Assembly (NCBI GenBank): GCA_910585945.1
Contig: CAJUHZ010000022.1
Span: 1-38,711, forward strand
Length of the DNA stretch: 38,711 nucleotides
From: an uncultured Bilophila sp.
GTDB lineage: Bacteria > Desulfobacterota > Desulfovibrionia > Desulfovibrionales > Desulfovibrionaceae
Direction of reading: 5' to 3'
Position 1 is the stretch's first letter. Each line of letters starts with the position of its first letter. Below are positions 8,401 to 16,801 of this stretch, one piece after another. The position numbers and the translations under genes were made by a program. The notes under the pieces are model-generated. The model worked only from the letters and a program-made list of their open reading frames with translations, did no database searches and was not told the DNA's origin.

Positions 8401-9549
8401 CTTGGCCGCGCGCCTGCCGACGCGGAAGGGGCGGACTGGATGCCTTTGCTTGACGCAACCCGGCGCGCGTATGAAAGCGAACGGGCGACGGCCGCTGCCC
8501 GCGCTGCTCTGGAAAAGCGCCGGGCCGAGCTGGAAGAGGTCTCGCGGCAGACTGAGGCGGTGCTGGCCGACGCGGAACATGGGGTGGACTGGCTCTTGCG
8601 CATGGCCGAGGCGACGGACCCGGAAGATTTTCTGCGTCGGCACGCCTTGCGACGCGAGCGCGAGGCGCTGACGCGGCGTGCAGAGGAACTGGAAGATGCC
8701 CTGCGCCTGGCCGCCGCCGACATGGCGCGCATGGAGGAGAGCGGGCACCAGTCCGCAGCCATGTCCGATGATCAAACGTCTGTGTTCGATGCAGGCTTTG
8801 ACGAACAGGCCTTTCAGGCATTCGTGCGCGGCTTTGTCGAGACGGAGGAAGAAGAACGATCCGCCCGTCTTAAGGAGGTCGTCGATCGACTCGCCGTGTT
8901 GGCAGAGGAGGAAACCCGTCTGAACGATGCGACCCGAAGCGCCGAACTGCAACTGGCCGCTCTGGCCGGTTCGGATCGACTCGCCGACTTGCGTCGACAA
9001 GAGGCGGCATTGACAGAACGCATTCGTTCGCTTGCCCTTGAGTGGAGCCGTCAGGCTCTTGCCAGGCGGCTGATCGTGGATGCCAAAAATCGTTTTGAGC
9101 GGGAACGTCAGCCTGAGGTCATCCGTATGGCGTCCGCCCTGTTTGCCGCCATTACCGACGGACGTTGGCAGGGCGTCAGCGCTTCCCTGGAAGACAGTTC
9201 CCTCCGGGTTTTGCCGCCGCAAGGGCCGGCCCTCAACCCCGACCTTCTCAGCCGCGGCACACGGGAACAACTCTATCTCGCCCTGCGCCTGGCCCACATT
9301 CGCGGCCACGCCGCCCAGGCTACGCCATTACCGGTGATCATGGACGACATTCTTGTCAATTTCGATCCCGAACGGGCTGGCCGTGCGGCGGACGCCATCG
9401 CTTCACTCTGCGATGAGAGAGAGTCCGTACCAGGCCATCAGGTACTCTTCTTCACCTGCCACCCGCATACTGCCGACAAACTCATGGAACGCGTTCCGGG
9501 ATGTGTTCTGTTCGGCATGGAAAGCGGCACGCTTCGAAAGCTGGGATGA
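5464..9549 (+). CDS. Giant SMC/YhaN-like AAA ATPase
   Basis: The 1361-residue protein has an ABC-type ATPase head split by a very long coiled coil. Walker A GRNEVGKST is at about residues 31-39. The C-terminal signature (SRGTREQLYLALRLAH) is near 1262 and Walker B VIMDDILVNFD near 1293, followed by a switch histidine in FFTCHPH. The middle is almost all Arg/Glu/Ala-rich coiled coil. Two hydrophobic stretches at about 596-621 and 639-657 could form a membrane hairpin, as known in YhaN-type proteins and unlike SbcC/Rad50. ATG 5464 overlaps the nuclease stop and has GGAG upstream; GTG 5461 is possible. It is longer than Bacillus YhaN. Expected role: DNA-end processing with the adjacent nuclease, possibly at the membrane. 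Confidence 0.85.
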   Translation: MRIRAFHLDAFGPLRDLALEELPGGFAVFLGRNEVGKSTLLDFFRCMLAGYPGKTRDARERACTAGGREGGGGLLLDTVQGSIRLTRRPGANGGVLALSDAEGHPLDAAVWDRLLAGVTREVYASVYGFSLTELQTFGSLTSEGVRHALYGASFGMGLRSPGAALKRLEAGMEPLFKPGGARPKISANLRDWEETRKAIKEEEQTVGRYDALAAEATETRAALARAQEERGVLEKERRALERRLGVWRQWEEWRLIGARLERLEAPPATFPEDGPARLERALERRESAAREAALAAERVDRLVQELAATTVNEALLAAGERLDELAERKSSCRNALIAIPGLHSALERLETDIAREIARLGPDWNLNRVLSTERPLSLREAAESAAERLRAAFAASETANAGLERCTRELDEARAAVEEARRSCVMLPAPVYELADEDRDELRRCLERAEEARRRLPEREKALDGARLEFNRALAHLYLPPRQSTAAALEALSAVQDEARELSARTLNLIAAMNETKRLADQAADEERRARDRLERLQDEREALGDPNRAAVEARRRGVRALRAAVMRLSVEESRRGETEERLSAHLADSPGADRSIALIGVGGALGLVGTAALAGRYVFGLTSLTLSPDLTIPLESWIGYLVFLAGVAFMGAGVPRGRPEAARHAAMTGQLRARLAAADKKVLESREEIAALSASLGLNPPDSTTGEAACAALLDNLEAGLDEEREQCAAGERLDRAVADHVGEVEELRRRCQTLEGDRARLASEVQAARRRWHECLMDLGVRRVPLPEEAAVFFARVDSARMLWSGVAALEKEVADMEAGLAGLAATVNRLLPNSVWTMTETAMRENGPEAALAAARQVIESCRLADLAAEERSRAAEALRGAEARMERAEQAEAEAAEHVRHAEEDLNDAKDRWATRLSALGLDQGLSPATAREALESMDRIASLAGERMRHKDELAWQERERDALLLPLRDLLNELGRAPADAEGADWMPLLDATRRAYESERATAAARAALEKRRAELEEVSRQTEAVLADAEHGVDWLLRMAEATDPEDFLRRHALRREREALTRRAEELEDALRLAAADMARMEESGHQSAAMSDDQTSVFDAGFDEQAFQAFVRGFVETEEEERSARLKEVVDRLAVLAEEETRLNDATRSAELQLAALAGSDRLADLRRQEAALTERIRSLALEWSRQALARRLIVDAKNRFERERQPEVIRMASALFAAITDGRWQGVSASLEDSSLRVLPPQGPALNPDLLSRGTREQLYLALRLAHIRGHAAQATPLPVIMDDILVNFDPERAGRAADAIASLCDERESVPGHQVLFFTCHPHTADKLMERVPGCVLFGMESGTLRKLG

Positions 9550-9640
9550 CGCTCCTCCGCGATTTTCAGGCGAGATCGCAGGAAAATTGCATGAATATTT
9601 TTTGGAAGTCATTCCACAGGAATTATGGAATGACTTTCAG

Positions 9641-9694
9641 GGGCAGACCTCATTACAACGCCGTCCGCGAAAAACCGTTTTTTTCGGCCGGCAA
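9641..9694 (+). repeat. Family-1 MITE-like repeat, partial copy
   Basis: GGGCAGACCTCAT followed by TACAACGCCGTCCGCGAAAA and then a T-rich stretch and GGCCGGCAA aligns almost base for base with the left 54 bp of the intact copy at 18847. The right half is missing or unrecognisable. The same GGGGCAGACCTC 12-mer recurs at 20087-20098. An 11-bp hairpin (9606-9616 with 9626-9636) lies just upstream, after the giant ATPase gene. Confidence 0.6.
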
Positions 9695-9740
9695 CCGAGT
9701 TTACTCCGCAAGTTTTGCCGATCTTCCTCCGGCAAAAGCA

Positions 9741-9769
9741 ATCCCCCTGAACCACGTCTGGAGGGGGAT
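9741..9769 (+). promoter_or_regulatory. Hairpin sequestering the ribosome binding site of the EamA gene
   Basis: ATCCCCCT (9741-9748) pairs perfectly with AGGGGGAT (9762-9769) across a 13-base loop. The right arm contains the only good Shine-Dalgarno sequence (GGAGGGGG, 9760-9767) for ATG 9772, so the folded leader would hide it. Whether this is regulatory is inference. Confidence 0.45.
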
Positions 9770-9771
9770 GC

Positions 9772-10722
9772 ATGAAAAGATCCGAAACAATGCGAAAAAA
9801 CATTTTAAACCCGATCGCTTCACCTTCCTTGTCAGGTTGTCTGTACGCTCTGGCTGCCACAGTGCTGTGGAGCGGCAACTTTGTTGTGGCTCGTGTGCTG
9901 GCCGGGCAACTTTCCCCGGTGGAAACAGCCTTCTGGCGCTGGGCGCTCTCGTTCTTCATGGTGCTTCCCTTTGCCTGGCGGGCGGTATGGCTGCATCGAC
10001 ACAGCATCCGCACGCACGCCGTTTCGCTTTCGCTCATGGGGCTGCTCGGGGTTTCCCTCATCAATACCCTCAATTACAAGGCAGGACTCACGACTGAGGC
10101 GGCGAACATCGCGCTGGCGGCCACATCCGCGCCGGTGTTCATGGCGATCATCACCCGCGTCTTTTTGCGGGAAGCGCTTTCGGGAAGGCAGGCGGCAGGG
10201 CTTGCCACGGCTTTTGTCGGCGTCGGCATTCTGATCACAAAGGGATCGCTGGCTCGTCTTTTGGCCCTGTCATTCTCTGAAGGCGATTTATGGGCTTTGG
10301 CCGGGGCGGTTCTGTTTGCCGTATACAGCGTTCAGGTGCGCTTCCGGCCAAAGGATCTGCCTCAATTCGCGTTTCTTGCCGTGATATTCGGCATCGGGAC
10401 GTTGGGGTTGCTTCCTTTTCTGCTCTGGGAAGCTGTGGGGGCGGCAAGCATGCACTGGCCGTCGCTCCCGCAATGGGGAAGCCTGCTGTATATCAGCCTT
10501 GGGGCGTCGGTGCTGGGCTTCACCTTCTGGAACATGGCCATTGATCGCATCGGGCCGGTCCGTGCCGGCGTGCTGTACTACAGCGTTCCCCTGTTCAGCA
10601 GCGTGGAAGCGGCGTTTCTGCTTGGCGAGAGCGTGACGCCCCCCCAGATCTGCGGCGGAGCGCTTATCATCGGCGGCATCCTTTTTTCCAGCTTCTCCTC
10701 CCCCCGCCAACGGAGAAATTGA
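9772..10722 (+). CDS. EamA/DMT family inner-membrane transporter
   Basis: The 316-residue protein is a ten-helix drug/metabolite transporter with two EamA repeats. The first starts LYALAATVLWSGNFVVARV and includes RWALSFFMVLPFAW. The second starts DLWALAGAVLFAVYSV and includes GASVLGFTFWNMAIDRIGPVRAG, the usual repeat-two signature, and ends PPQICGGALIIGGILF. Family members export metabolites or amino acids; the substrate cannot be told from sequence. It shares the + strand with uvrB and runs right into it, since the stop at 10720 overlaps a possible TTG start of uvrB. Confidence 0.85.
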   Translation: MKRSETMRKNILNPIASPSLSGCLYALAATVLWSGNFVVARVLAGQLSPVETAFWRWALSFFMVLPFAWRAVWLHRHSIRTHAVSLSLMGLLGVSLINTLNYKAGLTTEAANIALAATSAPVFMAIITRVFLREALSGRQAAGLATAFVGVGILITKGSLARLLALSFSEGDLWALAGAVLFAVYSVQVRFRPKDLPQFAFLAVIFGIGTLGLLPFLLWEAVGAASMHWPSLPQWGSLLYISLGASVLGFTFWNMAIDRIGPVRAGVLYYSVPLFSSVEAAFLLGESVTPPQICGGALIIGGILFSSFSSPRQRRN

Positions 10723-10769
10723 TCCGGCCAACAGATTCTTCGGGAAAAACATTTCAACCAGCCACAAAC

Positions 10770-12803
10770 ATGAACACGCAGCTTTTCAAATTACGCACCA
10801 ATCATTCCCCCACTGGAGATCAACCCGCGGCCATTGAACAGATCGCTTCAAATATCGAAGCGGGCGTCAGGGATCAGGTTTTGCTTGGCGTCACCGGTTC
10901 GGGCAAAACATTCACGGTGGCGAACGTGATCGCGCGCTGCAACAGACCGGCCCTGGTTCTCGCGCCCAACAAAACTCTGGCCGCTCAGCTCTACAGTGAA
11001 TTCCGCGAGCTTTTTCCCGAAAACGCGGTGGAATATTTCGTCAGCTATTACGACTACTACCAGCCGGAAGCGTATGTGCCCGCTTCAGATACATACATTG
11101 AAAAGGATTCGGCCATCAATGACGATATCGACAAGCTGCGACACGCCGCCACCCATGCGCTGCTGACGCGGCGTGACGTCATCATTGTCGCTTCCGTATC
11201 CTGCATTTACGGACTTGGATCTCCGGAATACTACGCGCGCCTCATCATCCCGGTGGAAGCAGGACAGCGGACAAGCATGGACAGTGTGGTGACCAGGCTT
11301 GTCGATGTGCAGTACGAAAGAAACGACATTGATTTTCACCGGGGAACCTTTCGGGTGCGTGGCGACGTGCTGGAAGTGATCCCCGCCTACGAACACGAGC
11401 GGGCGCTCCGCATTGAATTTTTCGGTGATGAAATCGAAGCCGTGCGCGAGATCGATCCGCTTACCGGCGATATTTTGGGGAATATCGGAAAAACAGTGAT
11501 TTATCCCGCCAGCCACTATGTTTCCGACCGGGAAAACCTCACGCGCGCCATGTCGGATATCCGCGATGAACTCGGAGAACAGCTCAGGCGCTTCAAGCAG
11601 GAAAACAAGCTGGTGGAAGCGCAACGCCTGGAACAGCGCACGCAGCTTGATCTGGAAATGATGCAGGAGCTTGGCTATTGCAACGGTATTGAAAATTATT
11701 CCCGTCATCTGGACAATCGAAAGGCCGGGGAGCCGCCTTCCACGCTTCTTGATTATTTTCCGGATGATTTTGTGCTGTTTGCCGATGAATCGCATATCAG
11801 CATTCCTCAGGTTGGAGGTATGTTCAAGGGCGATCAGTCCCGGAAGCGCACCCTGGTGGAGTATGGCTTTCGCCTGCCTTCAGCCTTGGACAATCGCCCG
11901 CTGGCTTTCAACGAATTTTTGCAGCGCCTGAACCAATGCGTCTATGTTTCGGCCACTCCGGGCACATGGGAACAGGAGCGCGCCCTTGGCGTTGTGGCGG
12001 AACAGATCATCCGTCCGACGGGTCTGCTGGACCCGGAAGTGGAAGTCCGCCCCGTCAAGGGACAGATTGAAAACCTGCTTGGCGAGTGCCGGGCCAGGGC
12101 GGAACAAAACGAACGCGTTCTGGTGACCACCCTGACCAAACGCATGGCGGAAGATCTGACCGAATACCTGAACGGAATGGGCATCGCCACCCGATATCTC
12201 CATTCCGATATCGACACCATGGAACGCATGGCTATCATCAAGGCTCTGCGCGCCAAAGAGTTTGACGTGCTGGTGGGGATCAACCTCCTGCGTGAAGGCT
12301 TGGATATTCCGGAAGTATCTCTTGTCGCCATTCTTGATGCGGACAAGGAAGGTTTTTTGCGTTCCACCGGATCGCTCATCCAGACATTCGGACGGGCGGC
12401 CCGAAACGCCCGTGGCAAGGTGCTGCTGTACGCCGACAGCATCACGCCTTCCATGCGTGCGGCCATGGACGAAACCCTGCGACGGCGCGAGAAGCAGCAG
12501 GCATGGAACGAGGAGCGCAACATCACGCCCACGTCCATTGTCAAGCCCTTGTCCACGCCGTTTGACGGCTTGTACGCCGACAGCGGAGAAAAGAAGGGAA
12601 AGCGGGGGAAAGGCGGGCCACGGGTTGCCTCAGCCGCGCCTGGTTCCACGCAGGACGCCGATGTCACCGCGCGTACCGTGGCGCAGCATATCCGGCAACT
12701 GGAACGGGATATGCGAGAGGCCGCCAAGGAATTGGAATTTGAAAAGGCAGCAGGCATCAGGGATCGCATTCGTGAGTTGCGTGCCCGCTTTTTGCTTGCG
12801 TAA
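10770..12803 (+). CDS. uvrB: UvrABC system protein B
   Basis: UvrB is the damage-verifying helicase-like subunit of nucleotide excision repair. The 677-residue protein has Walker A GVTGSGKT (near residue 40), the beta-hairpin region SYYDYYQPEAYVP, the DESH box, helicase motif VSATPG and the C-terminal TLIQTFGRAARN-type motif VI. A C-terminal UVR domain (RQLERDMREAAKELEFEKAA) contacts UvrC. ATG 10770 gives the standard N-terminus MNTQLFKLRTNHSPTGDQP, although it has a weak ribosome site. TTG 10719, overlapping the previous stop, would add 17 atypical residues but would explain translation by coupling. Confidence 0.97.
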   Translation: MNTQLFKLRTNHSPTGDQPAAIEQIASNIEAGVRDQVLLGVTGSGKTFTVANVIARCNRPALVLAPNKTLAAQLYSEFRELFPENAVEYFVSYYDYYQPEAYVPASDTYIEKDSAINDDIDKLRHAATHALLTRRDVIIVASVSCIYGLGSPEYYARLIIPVEAGQRTSMDSVVTRLVDVQYERNDIDFHRGTFRVRGDVLEVIPAYEHERALRIEFFGDEIEAVREIDPLTGDILGNIGKTVIYPASHYVSDRENLTRAMSDIRDELGEQLRRFKQENKLVEAQRLEQRTQLDLEMMQELGYCNGIENYSRHLDNRKAGEPPSTLLDYFPDDFVLFADESHISIPQVGGMFKGDQSRKRTLVEYGFRLPSALDNRPLAFNEFLQRLNQCVYVSATPGTWEQERALGVVAEQIIRPTGLLDPEVEVRPVKGQIENLLGECRARAEQNERVLVTTLTKRMAEDLTEYLNGMGIATRYLHSDIDTMERMAIIKALRAKEFDVLVGINLLREGLDIPEVSLVAILDADKEGFLRSTGSLIQTFGRAARNARGKVLLYADSITPSMRAAMDETLRRREKQQAWNEERNITPTSIVKPLSTPFDGLYADSGEKKGKRGKGGPRVASAAPGSTQDADVTARTVAQHIRQLERDMREAAKELEFEKAAGIRDRIRELRARFLLA

Positions 12804-12829
12804 TACTTGTATTGCCCTTGCATGAGGAC

Positions 12830-14905
12830 ATGACTCCAATGGATCGTATGCAGCAACAGACGCTTCTCGCCACCACAGCAGACAGGCGGCGGGCCGCTGA
12901 ACTGCGGGATTTTCTTGTCTACCACAACCATCGCTACCATACGCTGGACTCGCCGGAAATTTCCGATGCCGAGTACGATGCCGCGTTTCGTGAACTTGTC
13001 GCCCTTGAAGAACGTTTTCCCGAATTGCGGTCCCCCGATTCCCCCACACGACGTGTTGGCGGAGAGGTTCTTGACAAGCTGGAAACCAGGCTGCATCGCC
13101 GCCGCATGTACAGTCTTGACAACGTGTTTTCCATCGAAGAATGGGAGGCGTTTCTCAAGCGAATGAAAAACGCGCTCCCCGAAGCTGACTCCGTATTCTG
13201 GTGCGATCCGAAAATGGATGGACTGGCCCTTGAACTGGGGTATGAAGAGGGCGAATTCTCCTTCGCGCTGACCCGGGGCAACGGATCTGTGGGTGAAGTG
13301 GTCACGGCCGCCATGCGGACAGTGCGCGATCTGCCGAAACGCCTGTCGGCAGGCTTCCCCCGTTATATTGAGATTCGGGGAGAAGTTCTTTTCCGCCGTC
13401 AGGATTTTGAGCGCATGAATGAAAAACAGCGCAACGAAGGGGGCAAGATCTTTGCCAACGCGCGCAACGCGGCAGCGGGTTCGATCCGTCAGTTGAACAC
13501 CTCCATTACGGCCGCTCGCCCCTTGCGCTTTCTGGCCTACGGGCTGGGGGCGGTGGACTGGGGCGATGAGGCGGCTGCTCCCTTGTGGACCTCTCATGCC
13601 GAACTCATGGCGCGTTTGCAGGCATGGGGGTTTGAAACGCCTCCTAGAGGCCGATTGTGCCGGACCTCCGAAGAGGTGATCGCCTACTACAATGAAGTGC
13701 TGACCCGGCGCGAAACGCTTTCCTATGATATTGACGGTGTGGTGATGAAGGCGAACGATCTGGAGGCGCAAGAGGCGCTCGGGCATACGGCGCGCGCTCC
13801 GCGTTTCGCCGTCGCCTGGAAGTTCCCGGCCCAGCAGGCCGTCACCCGGTTGCTGGACATCACTGTCCAGGTAGGGCGTACAGGAGTGCTCACGCCGGTG
13901 GCCGAGCTTGAACCTGTCCAGATCGGCGGAGCTCTTGTCACCCGGGCGACGTTGCACAATGAAGATGAAATCCGCAAGCGTGACGTGCGCATCGGCGACA
14001 AGGTGTTTGTGCGGCGGGCAGGCGATGTGATCCCAGAGGTTGTGAGCGCGGCGCTTGACGAAAGATCGCCCGATGCGACGCCCTATGTTTTCCCGCATCA
14101 CTGTCCATCCTGTGGGATGCCGGCCCACCGCATCGAGGGAGAATCCGCCTGGCGTTGCGTCAATCTGTCCTGCCCGGCAATGCTGCGACAATCCATCACC
14201 CATTTTGTTTCCAAGGCCGGTCTCGACATTGAAGGTCTGGGACAGCGCTGGACGGAGATGCTCGTAAGCTCCGGGCGCGTGCGAACGCCGGCGGATCTTT
14301 TCACCCTGACGGTGCAGGAGCTTTTGAAGTACGAACGGATGGGCGCGCGTCTGGCTGGAAAATTCGTGGCATCTTTGGACACGGCGCGCCGCGAGGCCAC
14401 CTTGCAACGCCTTATCTGCGCCCTTGGCATCCGGCATGTTGGCGAGCAGACGGCCAAAACTCTGGCGGCGGCCTATGTGGACATGGACGCGCTGGGGAAA
14501 GCCGATATCGAAGAACTCCAGCAGCTTCCCGATATCGGTCCCGAAGTCGCAAGCTCAATTCGCGCCTTTTTCGAGGACGAATCGAACAGGATTCTGTTGC
14601 GACGTCTGCATGAACAGGGCGTATGGCCCGTACAACGGCAAGAAGACGCGGGAGCGTCGAAAAAGGGCGCTCTGGGCGGCAAGAAAATCCTTTTCACAGG
14701 AACATTGTCCATACCGCGTTCCAAGGCGCAGACATTGGCCGAAGACGCCGGAGCGGAAGTGGTTGGCGGCGTCTCCCGCAAACTTGATTTCCTGGTAGCG
14801 GGCGAAGCGCCGGGATCAAAGCTCGACAAGGCAAGGGCGCTTGGCATAGATGTTCTGGACGAGGACGGTTTCATGGCCTTGCTGAGACAGGACCAGGACT
14901 CATAA
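12830..14905 (+). CDS. ligA: NAD-dependent DNA ligase
   Basis: LigA seals nicks during replication and repair using NAD+. The roughly 691-residue protein shows all expected parts in order: the Ia domain (HNHRYHTLDSPEISDAEYD), the adenylation site K in CDPKMDGLAL, the RGEVLFRRQDFE and DIDGVVMK motifs, an OB fold, a four-Cys zinc finger (HCPSCGMPAH and RCVNLSCPA), helix-hairpin-helix repeats (LICALGIRHVGEQTAK, LQQLPDIGPEVA) and a C-terminal BRCT domain (GGKKILFTGTLS). ATG 12830 or 12839 may be the true start, and a GAGG lies between TTG 12812 and these. It follows uvrB closely, which groups two repair genes. Confidence 0.96.
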   Translation: MTPMDRMQQQTLLATTADRRRAAELRDFLVYHNHRYHTLDSPEISDAEYDAAFRELVALEERFPELRSPDSPTRRVGGEVLDKLETRLHRRRMYSLDNVFSIEEWEAFLKRMKNALPEADSVFWCDPKMDGLALELGYEEGEFSFALTRGNGSVGEVVTAAMRTVRDLPKRLSAGFPRYIEIRGEVLFRRQDFERMNEKQRNEGGKIFANARNAAAGSIRQLNTSITAARPLRFLAYGLGAVDWGDEAAAPLWTSHAELMARLQAWGFETPPRGRLCRTSEEVIAYYNEVLTRRETLSYDIDGVVMKANDLEAQEALGHTARAPRFAVAWKFPAQQAVTRLLDITVQVGRTGVLTPVAELEPVQIGGALVTRATLHNEDEIRKRDVRIGDKVFVRRAGDVIPEVVSAALDERSPDATPYVFPHHCPSCGMPAHRIEGESAWRCVNLSCPAMLRQSITHFVSKAGLDIEGLGQRWTEMLVSSGRVRTPADLFTLTVQELLKYERMGARLAGKFVASLDTARREATLQRLICALGIRHVGEQTAKTLAAAYVDMDALGKADIEELQQLPDIGPEVASSIRAFFEDESNRILLRRLHEQGVWPVQRQEDAGASKKGALGGKKILFTGTLSIPRSKAQTLAEDAGAEVVGGVSRKLDFLVAGEAPGSKLDKARALGIDVLDEDGFMALLRQDQDS

Positions 14906-14991
14906 ACCCGCCGGCTGCAGCCGCCTTTCTGCGACCGGCAGCGTTGCAAGGCACAATTATATTCCCCAAGGGGATTGCGGAGGTTGTTGCT

Positions 14992-15789
14992 ATGTCTCTT
15001 TCTCTTATCGTCATGGGCGCTTCCGGACGCATGGGCACAAGTGTCACAACATTGGCGCGCGAGCAGGGGATTCCCGTTGCGGCCATGCTGGAGCGCCCGG
15101 ACAGGGTGGACGTCCTCAAAAACATCGCGCCGCAGAATTGCCTTGTGGGAAGCGATGCGGATCAGCTTTTCCCCCAGGCGGCCGGGGCGGTGGTGATCGA
15201 CTTCACCGCTCCGGAGGCGAGTCTGCACACGGCGCGCGTTGCGGCCAAATGCGGCAACCCCGTAGTCATCGGCACTACCGGCTTTTCGGCCGATCAGCGC
15301 GCCGAGCTGGAAAACCTCGCGCGCACGGCAAGGCTGTTCTGGGCGCCGAACATGAGCGTGGGAATCAATGTGCTGCTTGAACTGCTTCCCCGGCTCACAC
15401 GGATGCTTGGGCCGGAATATGACTTGGAAATGGTGGAACTGCACCACAACCGCAAAAAGGATTCTCCCAGCGGAACGGCCTTGAGGCTGGCCGAAAGCCT
15501 GGCGGAAGCCCGCGACTGGAAGCTGGAGGAGGTGGCCCGCTGCCATCGGGAAGGCATCATCGGCGAACGCCCGAAACGTGAAATCGGTATCCAGACCCTG
15601 CGCGGCGGCGACGTGGTGGGCGTGCACACCATATATTTTATGGGGCATGGAGAACGGATCGAAGTGACCCACCAGGCCCATTCACGCGAAAACTTCGCTC
15701 AGGGCGCGTTGCGCGCCGCCCGCTGGCTTGCGGAATGCAAACCGGGTCGCCTCTATTCCATGAGCGATGTGATCGGAGCGCAAGCATGA
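14992..15789 (+). CDS. dapB: 4-hydroxy-tetrahydrodipicolinate reductase
   Basis: DapB makes tetrahydrodipicolinate in the lysine and meso-diaminopimelate pathway. The 265-residue protein begins with the dinucleotide-binding GASGRMG. It has VIGTTGFS, the active-site block ELHHNRKKDSPSGTA with the catalytic His and Lys, and the GxRxGxVVG-like LRGGDVVGVHTI. ATG 14992 has GGAGG 8 bases upstream; the longer reading from 14944 is not needed. Its stop overlaps the nadE start in ATGA. An 86-bp gap with GC-rich inverted segments separates it from ligA. Confidence 0.95.
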   Translation: MSLSLIVMGASGRMGTSVTTLAREQGIPVAAMLERPDRVDVLKNIAPQNCLVGSDADQLFPQAAGAVVIDFTAPEASLHTARVAAKCGNPVVIGTTGFSADQRAELENLARTARLFWAPNMSVGINVLLELLPRLTRMLGPEYDLEMVELHHNRKKDSPSGTALRLAESLAEARDWKLEEVARCHREGIIGERPKREIGIQTLRGGDVVGVHTIYFMGHGERIEVTHQAHSRENFAQGALRAARWLAECKPGRLYSMSDVIGAQA

Positions 15790-16625
15790 ACAGTTCATCA
15801 GAAAAAGACTGGAAGCTGGTGTGGGACACGCTCGTCATAGGCGTGCGGGAGCATGTGCGCCACAGCGGCTTCAGCGATGTGGTGCTCGGACTTTCCGGCG
15901 GCATGGACTCCTCGCTTGTCGCGGCCATAGGAGTGGATGCTCTGGGCAAGGGGCATGTGCATGGCGTGTTGATGCCTTCTCCCTGGTCCAGCGAGGGGAG
16001 CATCCGGGATGCCCTGGACCTGGCGGCAAACCTGAACATTGAAACGCACACCATCCCCATCGCCCCTCTCATGAAAGCCTATGAGGAGGCTCTCGCGCCC
16101 ATATTCGCGGGGACAGAACCGAATGTCACGGAAGAAAATCTCCAGTCGCGCATTCGCGGAGCTTTGCTCATGGCGCTCTCCAACAAGTTCGGATGGATGC
16201 TCCTGGCGACAGGCAACAAGTCCGAATTGGCGGTTGGCTACTGCACGCTGTACGGAGATCTCAACGGCGGCCTCGCTCCCATTGCCGATCTGTACAAAAC
16301 GGAAGTGTACAAAGTGGCCGAGTGGTACAACAGTAAGGCCGGGCAGGATATCATTCCTCGTGCCGTCTTTGAGAAAGCGCCCTCGGCTGAACTGAGGCCG
16401 GGGCAGAAGGACGAAGATTCCCTGCCCCCGTATGCGCATCTTGACCGAATCCTTCACGCGCTTGTGGAGGAGGGGCTTACGCCAAAGGAGATTGATTTGC
16501 CGGACATTTCGTCCGAACAGATCCGGGAGGTCGCTGACATGCTGCGGCGCGCCGCCTTCAAAAGAAGACAAGCGCCGCCCCTGCTGGATGTCAGCGGCAG
16601 GGCGTTCGGCATTCATGTCGAATAG
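15786..16625 (+). CDS. nadE: NAD synthetase, stand-alone synthetase domain
   Basis: The 279-residue protein performs the last step of NAD synthesis, amidating nicotinic acid adenine dinucleotide. It shows the PP-loop SGGMDSS (residues 37-43), TGNKSELAVGYCTLYGD and EKAPSAELRPGQKDEDSLPPY. The C-terminus (FKRRQAPPLLDVSGRAFG) resembles the end of glutamine-dependent enzymes, yet the N-terminal nitrilase domain is absent. It is therefore predicted to use ammonia or a separate amidase. GGAG precedes ATG 15786, which overlaps the dapB stop. Confidence 0.93.
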   Translation: MNSSSEKDWKLVWDTLVIGVREHVRHSGFSDVVLGLSGGMDSSLVAAIGVDALGKGHVHGVLMPSPWSSEGSIRDALDLAANLNIETHTIPIAPLMKAYEEALAPIFAGTEPNVTEENLQSRIRGALLMALSNKFGWMLLATGNKSELAVGYCTLYGDLNGGLAPIADLYKTEVYKVAEWYNSKAGQDIIPRAVFEKAPSAELRPGQKDEDSLPPYAHLDRILHALVEEGLTPKEIDLPDISSEQIREVADMLRRAAFKRRQAPPLLDVSGRAFGIHVE

Positions 16626-16671
16626 CGCTTGCTCTGGATTTGACCACCATGCCGTGCGGTACGGTGCGCCG

Positions 16672-16732
16672 TCCGGCAACCGTTCCGGCGGCCGGCACTC
16701 CGTACCGCCTATGGGTACGGAGTACAAGACGC
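16672..16732. other. Inverted repeat between nadE and hypB
   Basis: The gap between the convergent nadE and hypB genes contains a 10-bp hairpin, ACTCCGTACC pairing with GGTACGGAGT across 7 bases, and a GCCGGC-rich stretch to its left. There is no T-run on either strand, so an intrinsic terminator is not clearly supported. No gene or known element is recognised here. Confidence 0.35.
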
Positions 16733-16801
16733 CGGACGCAAGCCGAAAACGCGGTTTTCAGCGCAACATTCTTCCCAATTGAAAGGCGCGCCAACCTGTG
16801 G

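Noticed and set aside
8053..9309. A 418-codon - strand frame within the giant ATPase gene
   Set aside because: The translation has no family motifs, and the opposite strand carries the ATPase signature and Walker B.
9606..9636. An 11-bp hairpin after the giant ATPase gene as intrinsic terminator
   Set aside because: The stem is perfect but the T-run lies before it rather than after it on the + strand. It may be part of the repeat next to it.
11942..14437. An 831-codon open frame on the - strand across uvrB and ligA
   Set aside because: It is antisense to two unmistakable genes and its translation shows no family motifs. Long antisense frames are expected in GC-rich coding DNA.
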